Source: Schistocerca nitens (taxonomy: Eukaryota; Arthropoda; Insecta; Orthoptera; Acrididae). Taken from it: a stretch of DNA of 64,000 nt. Location of the stretch: the NCBI RefSeq assembly GCF_023898315.1, contig NC_064622.1:356047234-356111233 (forward strand). Direction: 5' to 3'. The notes beneath the pieces are model-generated. The model was not told where the DNA came from, searched no databases, and saw only the letters and a list, made by a program, of their open reading frames with translations. The position numbers were made by a program, and so were the translations under genes. Below are positions 22,575-34,286 of the stretch, one piece after another (position 1 is the stretch's first letter; every line of letters starts with the position of its first letter).

Positions 22575-24164
22575 TAAGGCAATGTATTCAGAGATAAGAG
22601 TGGAATAATAGAAATCAATTTCAGTAGATGAGACCTGATCTGGCACTTCCAGGCCAGCTTCACTTCTACACCAAAATAAACTTCTTTTTATTCATATTGT
22701 ACAATGTTGAGTAACTTCAAATGTCGTAAGTAACCCCTTTTCACTTTGTTATTATTCATGTTCCTTAATTGCCAATGTCAATCAGTATACACAGATACAG
22801 TCTTGATTTCAATTGATACAGTATCCATTAAATTTCTTCTGTAGTGGTTGTTTAGCCCACCAGTACAACAAAACAACATTTCACAGCATCCTGTTTTAAG
22901 TGAAACTGACGACATGGCACTGTTCATCAAACTGTATATTCATATTCAGGAGATTTTCAAGATATGTACAAAAAGAGTGTAGGGCTATATTGTGAGACTG
23001 CACTGGAAGATGTACCGGTGGATACAGATATTTATTAAAAGTAAGCTGAAACGTTGAATGCTATCCATGCTTGAAAAGTGTTGATGATTTACTGGGATAC
23101 AATCCATTTAAACTGTGGATGAATCAGTTTAAAATTAGTAAAATATCACATTCGTGGAGTTGTTTTAGCTCTTAGCTATATTTTAATATGTATTTTTATG
23201 CTTACCATGCTAACAAGCTTTAATTGGCTGCATTTGACATTCGTATGTAAATTTGGGATATACATATCAGACAGTTACAGTACACATTTGACAAACTGTC
23301 TGAATATCTATATTGCGTCATTTAAAATGGTTAAGGATGCCAATAACACACCAGTGATGAAATTTGAAATTGACATATTTGGTTTTGGTTGATGCTGTTT
23401 GACACTTTTACTATGTTTGTCAATATTGCTTACCTTAAAAAGATTTTCTTACAAGTTGAAAAATAGAAAAAGATGTCTGTTCAAAATGTTGGAAAAGTGA
23501 TTTCACCAAAAACTGATAAACAGTTCCACAGGATTGCCTTTAGAGTATTCTCGTATCCTTTGAATCTTGTTTCTTTAACAACCTATTCATTTCTGAAACT
23601 AGTCTGCAGTTCCGATATTACAAAAGGTTCCTGTGTCAAATTTTGATTTAAGTATTCTGTTGCAACTAGTTGCAGTATGGCTTAAAGCAGGCTGTTCTAG
23701 CCTGAGTGCATGTGCTAGGGAATCTGGGTGCCCATGGCCAGAGGGTGAGTAGGAATGGGCAAAAAGCTGATACAATCACAGTCGTGCCATAGATTACGCG
23801 ATTATGTACCTTGGCCGTTTGTCCATGGATGGGGTACACAAATGACTTACATATTCAACAGAACAAGATGTGAATGCCATGCAGTGGTACGGCCTGTGGG
23901 TAGCCTATACTACCTATGCCAGCCTGCAGGTGAGCTGACGGGTACTCACAGGTGCCCATGACCCAAAGGCCAGAGTTGGAAAAGCCTTGGGTAAAAATTA
24001 AGAAGCAGAGAGTTGTCAGCAGGAGCCAAGAAGCTACACTAAAGAGTCCCAGAAACGAGCAACATTGCATTTTTAGTACAAAAATTGTTAATTTTGACAG
24101 TATGAGTAGCCAGTGTACTTCAGGAATTGTCAATAATCTGTCTAAAGTTTAAGCCAAAATGAAA
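22575..24164. other. Probable intron sequence; possible small hAT-like MITE
   Basis: Mostly featureless. Between 23688 and 23989 the ends CAGGCTGTTCTAG and (complement) CAAGGCTTTTCCAA are weakly inverted and GTGCCCATG occurs twice inside, but no good 8-bp duplication flanks it. Confidence 0.3.
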
Positions 24165-24567
24165 CAGTGGAAAATCCAGGATAGAATGTAACAATATTAT
24201 AAAAAGGATAATTGCTACTCACAATATAGCAGAGATATTGAGTCACAGATAGGCACAACAAAAATTCTGTCTGAAAGTGATCTTTTGGCCAGCAAATCCT
24301 TTGTCGAAAATAGAAAAACGTGTGCACATGGCCCCCCCCCACCCCCACGCACACACACGACCACAGCCTCTGGCAGCTGAAGCTAGACTGCGAGTAGCAG
24401 TGCTTGGTAGGAGAGGCACCCAGGTGGTGGGGGTGAGGAGGAGGCTGGGGCAGGGAGAGGAAGAAATAGCAGGGGAGGGGTGGGGGATGGTAAAGTGCTC
24501 CTTGTGGGAGTGTGCAAGGACAGGGTCAAGAGGGGGGTGGACAGCTAGGTGCAGTTAGGACTGACAT
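24165..24567 (-). mobile_element. Penelope-like element tail (terminal repeat plus 3' region)
   Basis: 24165-24320 is the terminal repeat on the minus strand (ends in CTGGATTTTCCACTG; contains CAATATCTCTGCTATATTG). 24358-24567 is the reverse complement of the 3' non-coding region seen at 10730-10920, including CCTAGCTGTCC. It is truncated before any RT sequence. The Harbinger element is inserted immediately after it. Confidence 0.7.
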
Positions 24568-24870
24568 TAAGGGTGGCGAGTACCAACCAGGAGTAAGTGA
24601 AACTAAAGTAGTAAGTTACTAAGAGGGAAGGAAATTAGCGACTTCCAGTTGATGGTATTGAACTAAAGGAATAAATTACTCCAGGAGTAAATTTTTCATT
24701 TACTTCCAAAGTAAATTTATTTACTCCGTTACTGGCGGAGAGCACCATTGAAGAGTACGTTAGTAACTTCAGGAGGAATTAAGGCCAAAGTTTACTCATA
24801 GGCAGTAGTAGGAGTAAAGTAAGAGAGTAAGGTGCGATCTTTGAGTTCTGTGTTTTAAGTTTCGAATTCT

Positions 24871-25961
24871 ATGGATTACCTGGACTTCGAAGAATATCTG
24901 GAGGTGAGGGAAGAGGTGAACATCCCAAGAATGAGGGTCGCAATGGACAGAAGAGACCCATTTGTGATGTATAGCAACAGTGATTTCAAAGGGTGTTTTA
25001 GGTTTCGTAAGGAATCTTTTGAGTTGCTGATGGGTATGCTGGAGCCCTTACTGCAGCATAATTCTGACAGGAACTGTGCTTTGTCTCCTAGGCTGCAACT
25101 TCTTTGTGGACTGCGAATCTTTCACACAGATACTTATCAAATTGTAGCAGAGGATCTCATTAATACCCATTGTACTACTGCTGGAAGAGCTTGTAACAGT
25201 GTGATAAACCGTTTAATTGCCTTAAAGCCACTGTGTGTGTCCACGCCACAGAGCCAAGAAAATATATTGAAGAACAAAAGGGAATTCTGTCGAACTGGCG
25301 GATGCCTAAATGTCATAGGGGCCATAGATTGTGTACATTTACACTTACTTTGTCCTTCTGGAGCACAAACAGAACTACACAGAAATCACAAGAATTTGTT
25401 TTCTATCAATATACAAATTATCTATGATGCCAATGTGAAGATTTTGAATGTGGTAAGCCGTTGTCCGGGTTCCACACATGATGCGTGCATTTGGGACAAC
25501 AGTAGAGTTGCTACAGAATTTGAAAATGGACAGTATAATGGGTTGCTTGTTGGACATAGTGGATATGCTCTCTTCAAACATCTTATGACGCGTGTGTTCC
25601 GAGCCCACACAGGAACTGAAAGGGCTACAATAGAGCCCATATTGCTACCGTGTGTGTAATAGAGTGAGTGTTCATTGTTTGGAAGAAACATTTCCAAATT
25701 CTCACTAAAACAATGTGATTTAAACCAAAAAAGTGTGGGAATGTTATTGTGGCTGCTGCAGTTCTACACAACTTTGGAACAGAAGTTAGAGATGTGTTTC
25801 ACTCTGAAGCTGTGGAGGTGAATGACATCGAACAATATGCATTTCAGCCAGAAGTAGATGCTGCAGGCCAAGCTGTCAGAAGGTCTATTATACTTACTTT
25901 AATTAAAATTGTACCTAGTTTGCTAGTAAAATTAGAAGTTAGTGTAAAGACTTTTCCTTCT
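24871..25961 (+). pseudogene. PIF/Harbinger (HARBI1-like) transposase, disabled near its C terminus
   Basis: It starts at ATG 24871 (MDYLDFEEYLEVREE). Residues 35-110 hold the N-terminal helical region (FRFRKESFELLMGML, LQLLCGLRIFHTDTYQIVA). The DDE nuclease follows: first Asp in GAIDCVHLHL (about residue 150), second in CPGSTHDACIWDN (about 205). The third acidic residue lies beyond, where the frame breaks: a stop occurs at 25657-25659. The conserved C-terminal blocks (VWKKHF..., then KKCGNVIVAAAVLHNFG) continue in another frame from about 25670, with one further in-frame stop. Length to the last block is about 360 codons, normal for the family. Homologues cut and paste with the help of the Myb-like partner encoded opposite. 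Confidence 0.88.
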
Positions 25962-26443
25962 TAAATGAATAAATAAGCCACCGGATTGTCACTACTGCAG
26001 TGAAAAGTTACTCATTTTATTTATGTGTAAATTTATAGTTATGTTCTTCTTTTCCTTCTTCCTTAATTTTTTTGCTAGTTGTTTAACATTCTCATTTTAT
26101 TTCTTAATTGGGTATAAAAAAAAGTCATACAGTGTTTCGATTATTTACAAAAATAAAAACTTATAAAATAATATTGCAAATTCAAATAAATATTAGAATT
26201 TAAGAATTTATTAAGAAAAATTAATATCGATGCTGAAATTATAAACACAAATATTATGCCATACAAGAAATAAGAACATATTAACCATCTGAAAAAGTAT
26301 CAAAGAAATAAAAGATGTTTTATAAATATGAATATTTTCTTATTTGTTCACAAAAACCCAAATTTCTCGAACACATTGTTTGAAGAACTGGAACCTGAAG
26401 TTTGCTCCATTATGTGCTTGAACTTATTCATAATTTCCATCTC

Positions 26444-27140
26444 TTAAGATGCCCTTCTTCCATGATTCCTTTTTGTCTTTCTGTTAATAACATTTTTGCA
26501 TTGTATTCTTCTCATACGAAAGGGATTTCTATGGACTGAAGCTCGTCTGCTTTTTTCAACAACTCTCAGTTCTTCACTACAACCACATGTTCTCTCCCTC
26601 CTTTGCTGGGTGCATTTTCTGATAAGCTCCCACCAGAGAATGCAGGCCGAGGTTTGTGACAATGAGATAATGTTCCACCTTTAGCAGTTTCATTGCTACC
26701 TTCAGGGCAGTTATCATCATTGAAGTTGCTTGAAAGTATCACATTATCTTCAGATGTGTCATTGTTGTTAACTCCAGCTATCCCCTCGAAAACTTGTGGG
26801 ATCATGTCATCAACCATTTGGCTTACATTGTTGATCCTCATCTCACCTACCCCACCACCAGTTTGAAATTGTTCTTGATTACATTTAGCTTTCATTTTCT
26901 TTGCTTTTGCTTTATTATCCTTACCAAATTACTCTAAGCTGCTCTTGTGATCTTTGTGTAAGAGCTTCTGCATTGTATTCAACGTGTATTTTTTCCCCAA
27001 GCATCCTTTTTAGCATGTTGACATCATGCTTTTTAAATTCAGTAGTAGTTTTGCATTTTTTCATTATTTCAGCAAACTGCCCTTTCTCATTTTCTGGTAT
27101 GTTTCTTGAATGTTTTTGGCTACCTCCATGTTGCTGCTAG
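26444..27140 (-). pseudogene. Second Harbinger gene (probable Myb/SANT-like accessory protein), broken
   Basis: The minus strand between the TIRs carries a converging coding region. From about 27110 it reads FAEIMKKCKTTTEFKKHDVN, LKRMLGEKIHVEYNAEAL and QRSQEQLRVIW, a helix-rich pattern ending in Q..QL...W as in Myb/SANT-type (NAIF1-like) partner proteins. After a break, 26895-26566 reads KAKCNQEQFQTGGG, a Ser/Asn/Asp-rich stretch and SHCHKPRPAFSGG. A further frameshift leads into Arg-rich sequence to 26444. The position (opposite strand, same element) supports the role; the domain call is tentative. Confidence 0.5.
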
Positions 27141-27631
27141 CTCATATCTCAAACTGGCACTTAAATTAATACGTGTCACCAACCAACAATGGACGATGCT
27201 AGCTGTAGATGGTGGGGTTAACAATAGATAGATGCTTTTCTTTTTCACAACACACAGATATTATCATTGATTAGTGCAATAACATTTAGATTTTCCAATT
27301 TTAATAATTCAGTTTAATAATTCTTTCTAGCTTCTAAAATTATAGCAATGAACATAAATGACGCAAAAGGTAATGCAGTAATGTCTGCTAACAATCAATA
27401 TTTTCCAAGAGGGAATGTAAAGTCACGTGCCAGCAGTGTGCAGAAATGGCTAACTTCTTTAGTAAAAAGGTGTTTCTACTTTAGTTACGACTAAAGAAGT
27501 AAATAGAAATTGAGCTCTCCAACAGTTACTAAAAGAGTATATCACTACAGAAGTAATATGCTAAAGTAGTTCAGACTAAAGAAGAGTTACTACAAGAGTA
27601 ATTTATACTAGTTTGGTGCTCGCCACCCTAA

Positions 27632-28223
27632 ATATCTCAAATTTTTTAAATTCAACAAACCAAATATGTCTTCACAGCTACATTTTGAATGCTTTATATA
27701 AATTATACACCAGACCCAACACTCAACTAAATGAAAATGGGAAACCTCCTGAAATTACCTTCAAATTGTACTGTAGAACTGACTTTTAACAGGCTAGCAT
27801 TGAACAAAGATGGTCCTGACCTTCCAGCTTGACATCGTATTATGTGTCCATGCCACGACTTGCTGAATTCGTAACTCTGGGACTACATGTTTCGCTATAT
27901 TGCATCACATAGAGGTCAAGAATGTTTCAGCTTCTGGAAAGGACATATTTTTGGATTTGAAATTTCAAACCTTTATTTCTCTTTTCCAGTGCAGAAAATG
28001 ACATTTTTCTCTTTCTGCTGACACCTGCAATATAACATAGCCACCTTTTCAGAGTCTACTACAGAGCCTTCAAGTTACATATAAAGCTGAATGTAGTCTC
28101 AGCAAGCTGTTGCAAGTTTAGTTTGACTGTTGTGAAACAAAGTTCTTCCAACTCCTTCTTGCAATTTTTTTTCTTTTTTTTTTTTAAGTAGAGTAAACCA
28201 GAAAGAAATGTCTCTAGTTTTAA
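27632..28223. other. Probable intron sequence
   Basis: Nothing recognised. Confidence 0.4.
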
Positions 28224-28317
28224 CAGTATAATGAAAAGGTGAGTTGCTAGTCACCATATAGCGGAGATGCTGAGTCGCAGAAAGGCACAACAAAAAGACT
28301 CTAAGGACTTTGTCAAA

Positions 28318-28365
<48 letters not shown>

Positions 28366-28596
28366 CAAACGCAACCCAGTGCGTGAGAGTTGCGTTTACG
28401 TAGGTGCACCCGCGCGTGCATGCATATATCTGTGTGTGTGTGTGTGTGTGTTGTCTTTTTTTGACAAAGGCCTTGTAGGCCGAAAGCTGACTTTCCGACA
28501 GTCTTTTTGTTGTGCCTTTCTGCGACTCAGCATCTCCGCTTTGTGGTGAGTAGCAACTATCCTGTTACATTCCATCCTGGATTTTCCATTGTTCTA
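28224..28596. repeat. Fold-back of two Penelope terminal repeats
   Basis: Left arm 28224-28320 (minus orientation: GCACAACAAAAAGACT, CATATAGCGGAGATGCTGAG) mirrors right arm 28446-28596 (AGTCTTTTTGTTGTGC, CTCAGCATCTCCGCTTTGTG, ends CTGGATTTTCCATTG). A (AC)n tract (28320-28362) and a GC-rich CGCAACCCAGTGCG / GAGAGTTGCGTT hairpin lie between. The right arm has a hammerhead-like core with TGACAAAGGCC...GGCCGAAAG at about 28460-28486. No coding sequence. Confidence 0.75.
28320..28362 (+). repeat. (AC)n microsatellite
   Basis: About 21 AC units inside the fold-back element. Confidence 0.95.
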
Positions 28597-30182
28597 TAGA
28601 TTTTTAGAGTGTTACAATAGGATACAGAAGTAAAAGAAGTGCAAGTAAGTGTGTTCCAACTTATTCAAAGTGTGCTCCAACTTATTCAAAATTTTACTGG
28701 TGCACTGCCTCAATTTATACATGTATCACTGAATGCTGACACAGGATGACAAAAGCACTTTTAGAAACAGGATATACACAGCACTCAAATAATTTAAAGT
28801 TGTGTGCATGTAATAATCCTCATCATGTGAAATGTTTTCAAATGCTTCAGATGTTTCAGATGAGCATTGAGAATAGTGTGAATACTGACTTTCCTGTTGT
28901 ATGCTACTGATCACATGCTCTGTTTTCCAGCCGGGTAATAGTGTTAAGATACCGTAACATTTCGATGATCATCACACTCATCATCTTCTGGTGAACTGTC
29001 AAGATTTGCATAGGTTCCAGTATTTTTACTAGTGGTGTGCCTCTTCCATATGGGTGTGAGCAGCAGGGTCCTTTGTTGCTGGTACACTTGGGAGAGGGTG
29101 GGGGTGCAGTAATGGGAATGGCAGGTCGGCTGGAGGCTGTGCTTCAATTTCTGCATGGGCATTCCAGATGCACCTTGCATCTGGACATTGCTGGAATCTG
29201 TACTTCTAAGGATTCCTTAATAATGGTGCCCTAGTACTGTTGCTCACCATAGCAATGTGGCGTTCTCAAAGTTAAAAGTGTGCTCTGCCACTGCTGATTT
29301 CTCTGTATGTCCCAGCCCTGATTTGTTCATCACTCACCTGGTGTGTTCTCCACAGTATTTTGAGATACAGTGCTGCATTTCTCTGATATATTGGTGGCCA
29401 CATTCATTGTATATCCCTGGTATGTTGAGGAACTCTTTTATTTTAGATTGTGGTCAGAAGACTTTTGTATGTAATATTTCTCTGATTTTTACTTACATGT
29501 GTTTGCACTATTCTCTTTTTTTAGCTATTGTGTGGAATGAAGGAGTATAAACAGATGAGTGTATTTCTTTCTTGTTGTTCTACTGTATTTGTGGGATAAC
29601 TGGGCTGTAATTTGGTGTAAATTGTATTTTTGCTGTAGTTGAATTCAAGAAAGTAATTTTGACTGGTAGTCTTCTGTTAGATTGGTAACACTGAGTGAGC
29701 ATTTTATATGTTAATGTTATAATCATACGGTATGAGTGTAATTGATATTACTTGTAGTTATGGTTATCTGGTATCATCTTATGTCATTCTGGCGTCTATT
29801 ATGCTCAAATTTCTGTAGAGATGTTCTTTAGGTTCAATTTATTTCGTAAAATCAGGTGCATGGGTTGTCAGTGTTATTGCTGTGTTATATACGAATCATT
29901 CCCTAAAACAAGATTATGTTTCTAATCATATACCTTCTCTGTGAAATCAATGAACATATTAAATATACATACTGACAGCCCTTGCTGTGGCACACATCAG
30001 CTAAGTCCTGAAGTTTTTATTTTATATTCTTAATCTTACTGTGGGACAATGCTTATTATATACTATAAATTTGTGTTACTGCCACAAGACAAGAGATAAA
30101 TATTTCATGAAATATTCATATTATAAATAGCTTCTGTAATTTCACTGAAGATTGAAGGTAACATTAGGCATGGTACTTTCAG
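28597..30182. other. Probable intron sequence
   Basis: No recognised gene. A minus-strand frame at 28944-29180 is open for 78 codons but shows no family signature. It ends in GGTACTTTCAG (30172-30182), a plausible 3' splice site. Confidence 0.4.
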
Positions 30183-30248
30183 TTTTGTCTACCTCCAACG
30201 CTCAGACCGGAGATGCAGAATCAAGTGATGAACCTATTCAACCTGCTG
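30183..30248 (+). CDS. Probable second small exon of the host gene
   Basis: 66 nt between acceptor TTTCAG (30177-30182) and donor GT at 30249 (GCTG|GTTAGT). It starts and ends in phase 1, matching the donor phase of the exon at 18905-19183. It encodes LSTSNAQTGDAESSDEPIQP, again Ser/acidic/Gln-rich and with CpG codons (AACGCTCAGACCGGAG). The intron between the two would be 11.0 kb and filled with transposons. A single short exon without homology is weak on its own; the phase and composition match raise it. Confidence 0.42.
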
Positions 30249-31099
30249 GTTAGTAACAGTTCCATACTGTGATCTTGCTTGTGTAATAGCATGGATATAA
30301 TGCTCTTGATCCCTTCATTGCTTCTCACCTAATGAATCTTCTAAATATTCAGTATAACTGCCACCATCATATGCTTCACAACTCTAATTTTCCCACTTCT
30401 GTTTATTTAAAATTTGATATGAAATTAATTTGTGTTACATAGTTAACCATGCATGCCACTAACTCACATTATTGCTTAGTTAAGTGCATGACCTTCATAG
30501 GTAAAAAATTATCGCAGTTTCCAGTGTTACATGCTGCTTGTGCCAATTATTACACAGGAAGTTTAATGTGATATAGATTAGCGCAATATTATTGAAAGGA
30601 AAACCTTGTTTCCTTTCAAAATGGCCAACTTGCTCTTTTAACATTTGATTTTGTAAACATTTTATTAGTTTTGGTTAGTGTGCATGATTTAAAATTTAGC
30701 ATTTTTTATGAATACTTAGTATGAGACAAGCATACTAGACAGTTTGAAGAAAGAGTGGGAAACACGAAAGCAAAAAATTTCTTGAGAGTGTAAAGTAACT
30801 AATACACATTTCATTGCTTTTTTAACTTGCACTTTTTCTGTATTTTCAGTTGTTAGAAATTATTCTCTTCACTATTGCATGTTCCTCCCTATTGCTGTAC
30901 TTCATTTGATGTCCTACACATGGCTGGACAAACCTCTGACAGTATTTCCCGTTATCACACAAACATGTAGAATATGTTGTGTTTTGAATTAATTGACACC
31001 CAAAAGAGTAAATCAGAAAAGGGTTTTAGTGGCAATCCTCCACCTTATTTGATCAAATGGTAGTATCAGTAATGTGTTCTGCTCAGCTCCCAAATGTTC
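30249..31099. other. Spacer / probable intron
   Basis: AT-rich, no feature recognised. Confidence 0.4.
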
Positions 31100-32090
31100 T
31101 TCTCTCATAAGGAGTCCGCAACCTGATTTATGTAGCAAACGAGATGCTAGGGGCTGCCCTGTAACTCCAAGCACTGCATTTAATAACAGAGAAAATAGAT
31201 CTGTTGATCAACATTGGAAAGAGTGGATTCATTACTGTAGAATAATGAGAACCAGTGCTATCAAGCATATCAAGAGAGCCGAAACCAAAACGTACTGTCG
31301 AGAATGGATTTCAGATTATCTCAGTAAAATTGTAATTCTCTAACAAAGAAAAATCAAAATATATAGGGCATCTTATGCTTGCAGAAAAATGTACGCCTCT
31401 AAACATCTATCAACAAATCTCAAACTAATACACTGTAACACAGTAGTCAGACTGTCAGTCCTCTATGTGGCAGAGTACTTATTCCTAACCAAGAAGATCC
31501 CAATAAGAATTAAATTATATGAAAAAGAGTTCCTGCAAAGGGTAGTGGAGCCAAGGACCCTACCAGATGGGAGACGATGGTACAAATCTAATCATGAACT
31601 CCACAAGCTCAAAGAAAACCTTACCAATGTCATCAGAAGAATATTACTGGCTTTCTGTGATCATCTGTGCAGAATGGACATTCATCGGCTGTCCTATAAG
31701 ATCTTCAAAGTAGCCAACAGTGGTAAAATCATTGTATCCCTGTAAATCAAGCAAATAGAGAAAAACCTTGCAGAACTTAATATTAGGCAGAACTTAATGA
31801 CTAACAGGGGTGACTACCATTTAGCTATTAAAACTGAACCCTTTCTAACGTTCCTAATGGAAGTTAGCCACAATGAAACAGGAAATGCTCCAAGGAACAC
31901 AAAGACAGAATTGAGCAGGAAAATGAAGGAATACTGAGCACAAGATGCTAACGAAAAAACAACTACTAAATTTAACCTAGAACACCAGAAATGGCAGGTG
32001 ACAACAGCACAACAAAAACGCAAGCACTTATGATCCACAGATGGCCCAAACGAGTTAAAAAGAAAATGATATTGAATGGTTAGCTTAAGT
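31100..32090 (+). pseudogene. LINE ORF2 C-terminal part (decayed)
   Basis: Several frames read the C-terminal part of a non-LTR retrotransposon protein: LYVAEYLFLTKK at about 31460-31495, YEKEFLQRVVEP, GRRWYKSNHELHKLKE at about 31570-31615, then IRRILLAFCDHLCRMDIHRL at about 31636-31692. Further on come SRKMKEY and GNAPRNTKTEL. The order 'LYA.E.L....L...E..ILR.I.GP....W..R.N.EL....I...IR.RR..F.GH..RM...RL' is the standard tail after the RT domain. Stops and frameshifts throughout. It may belong to the same lineage as 52005-52320. Confidence 0.65.
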
Positions 32091-33794
32091 GTTTTTATCA
32101 TATTTGACATCTCATTTGGTAGTGTGACTTCTGAGCTAAGTGGCATAATATTCATAAATACATTATTTTGGTTATGTGCTGCACACAGCAATCAGATAAA
32201 CCTTATGACGTAATAGAAAAATGAATAATGGTATATTTTTATAAATATGACACTTCATTTCAGAACACTATTCAGCTGTAGGAAAACCTTTACTTAGAGG
32301 AGTAAGCCTGGCACTAATGACTCCAAGTATTCACATTTAACATTTATGAGAGGTTATATCTCCACACACAATTTTATCCTTTGCTGAAGTGATGTTGGTT
32401 TTTTCTATGTTGTAAGAGGTAATTAATACCAACACCGTGTCACTGCTTTGTTGTGTAGGAGGGATTTGAGGTCTGCAGTGTTGTAACTCACACAAACCAT
32501 TTCTGGGGTCATTGGTGTTTGGTGCGTGAAGAAGTGCTGGCTCCCAAGTACACAAAGAACGGGGGTTATTGATGATGTTGCTGTGAACAATATGCTATTT
32601 TCCTGTGTTAAAAATATGGATTGGATTGTTGTTATTCTGTTTGATTACAAAATTTAAATAGCATTTACAGTCAGTATTCTCACAAAATATCTGTTATTTT
32701 TATGTAATTAAAATTTAAAAATAATTAAATATCAAGATCTGGTCACATGATCGAAAATGCTCCTTTATTGGCGGATGCTCTAGAAACGTCGTAGATTAGG
32801 AGTAAGATGAAGCTATACAATGGAAAAAACAATTACAACTTTTAAGTAGTAGTAGAAAGGAATTCTGTGAACGCTGATAGTGCAAGCCTTGAAAAAGTTG
32901 ATGCGCTTATGTTACACCCGTTTAGAGCAACGATATCTGCGACGATGGACATTCTTTTCCCTGCTCCCTGCAATATTATGAAACTCGGTCAAAGCGAAGG
33001 AATTGTAGAACTTTTGCAAATGGATCCCCATGTATTGTAACTAGATTGTCGACTATCAGTCATGCGCTATGACCCAAAGCACAACAAAATTATTCTTGGC
33101 AAAATGTAGTGCTGATTTCCTCTATAGAAGACACTCAGCAGAGATACTGCTCCCTGGATGGGTCATATATTTTTAAAAGTTTTACACATAATTCAGAAAT
33201 AAGAGTTAGCAAGAGCTGTTTGTAGCAGTTGTTTTAGTTGTGGGATATATTATATTTAGCTTTACTTTAGTCTTAGTCTGAGAAATGGACAACAGAAGTT
33301 AAATGCATTTACTATGTGAACAAACAATTCTCGTTTTTTGGAAACCATTGCTAATAGTGAAGATATCACCATTCGCCCACAGTACAATGAGGTGTACGAT
33401 GATAAGGTTATACTGAGAGGTATAAAGCATATACAGCACACAGGTAACATAAACATTAAGGGCTGTGATGTTTGTGAGTGTAAACTAACGTTGGTGTCTG
33501 AAGTAGACTTACTTCATCTTTATGTAAGATGATAAAACTGTGAAAGTTGAAACAATAAGTATTTTAGCTGGATAGTATAAAGATAAAAAACATTATTTCT
33601 AATCAAGTATAAAGGGTATGGTCACATTAACTAGAAAATATTTATTTGAATGTGAAGTGTGTGAATAGCAATTGCAAATGTAATTACTTGTAAATAGTAA
33701 GGGAAGAACAATGATATTCTGTTTCTGACCAGCGTGGTGCAGTTTTGTAATTGTGATTAGATTTTTATATGAGAGGACTATTGAGTCTTTTTAC
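32091..33794. other. Spacer
   Basis: AT-rich, no recognised gene or repeat. Confidence 0.4.
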
Positions 33795-33895
33795 AAGTAA
33801 GTTAAAATGTTCTTTTGGGTCAGATTTGAACCAGCTATCTGTGGAATCATCTTACAAAATTAGACGGTCTACTGGTAAAACAACTGAACTACCGA
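33795..33895 (-). repeat. tRNA-derived repeat / tRNA pseudogene
   Basis: The minus strand reads CGGTAGTTCAGTTG (A-box-like) and, about 50 bases later, GGTTCAAATCTGACC (B box, GTTCAAATC). The anticodon arm does not fold well, so this is not a working tRNA. Probably a SINE remnant. Confidence 0.45.
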
Positions 33896-34190
33896 ATAAT
33901 TGAGATGTAGTTGAAAAAACAATAATTTTCCCTAATGTTAACTTCACAGTGCAACAGCTTTTCAATTAAGTTAGTAAAGTTCCAGCGGAAGCCTGGAGCC
34001 CTCAAGCAACCAGAGGCGGGTGTATGTCGGGTTGCCAAAGTGGTCAGCAAATCGCCGCAGAAGCGGCATACCTTTCTCCTTGAAAATGAGAGATGCAGAG
34101 CCATCTTGATGAAAGCTGAAGATCTTGCATCCCCTTCTCCATAATGGAAAAAGATGGTGGAATCATTGTGACAATGGCACATCATTGCTG

Positions 34191-34286
34191 TGGCATGTTG
34201 TGTCGGTAGTATGTCTTTGTAGTGGCATGTTGTGACAGTGGTACGTCTTTGCACTGGCATGCTGTGACTGTGGTGCATTGTGGAAC
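34191..34286 (+). repeat. 32-bp tandem repeat, three units
   Basis: Units begin with TGGCATG[T/C]TGTG at 34191, 34223 and 34255. The first two continue with GTATGTCTTTG or GTACGTCTTTG. Confidence 0.85.

Larger units (their letters stand above)
24571..27628 (+). mobile_element. PIF/Harbinger DNA transposon, full length with TIRs and TAA duplication
   Basis: The ends are GGGTGGCGAGTACCAACCAG at 24571 and, on the minus strand, GGGTGGCGAGCACCAAACTA from 27628. TAA at 24568-24570 and 27629-27631 is the 3-bp duplication typical of Harbinger. The 3,058-bp body carries a transposase on + and a second gene on -, converging as in autonomous Harbinger elements. Subterminal regions (24590-24840 and 27450-27610) are packed with short motifs such as GTAGTAA, AGTAAA and ACTAAAG in both orientations, probably transposase binding sites. 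Confidence 0.9.

Noticed and set aside
28310..28549. Open frame with His-Thr repeats
   Set aside because: Translation of the (AC)n microsatellite in the fold-back element.
33320..33472. An exon ending in CACAG|GTAACA
   Set aside because: The frame opens only at 33320 and contains no AG acceptor in the allowed interval.
33795..33895. A functional tRNA gene on the minus strand
   Set aside because: The A and B boxes are recognisable but the arms and anticodon loop do not form; treated as a tRNA-derived repeat.
34191..34286. CRISPR-like array
   Set aside because: Direct head-to-tail 32-bp units without spacers, in a eukaryotic context; a plain tandem repeat.
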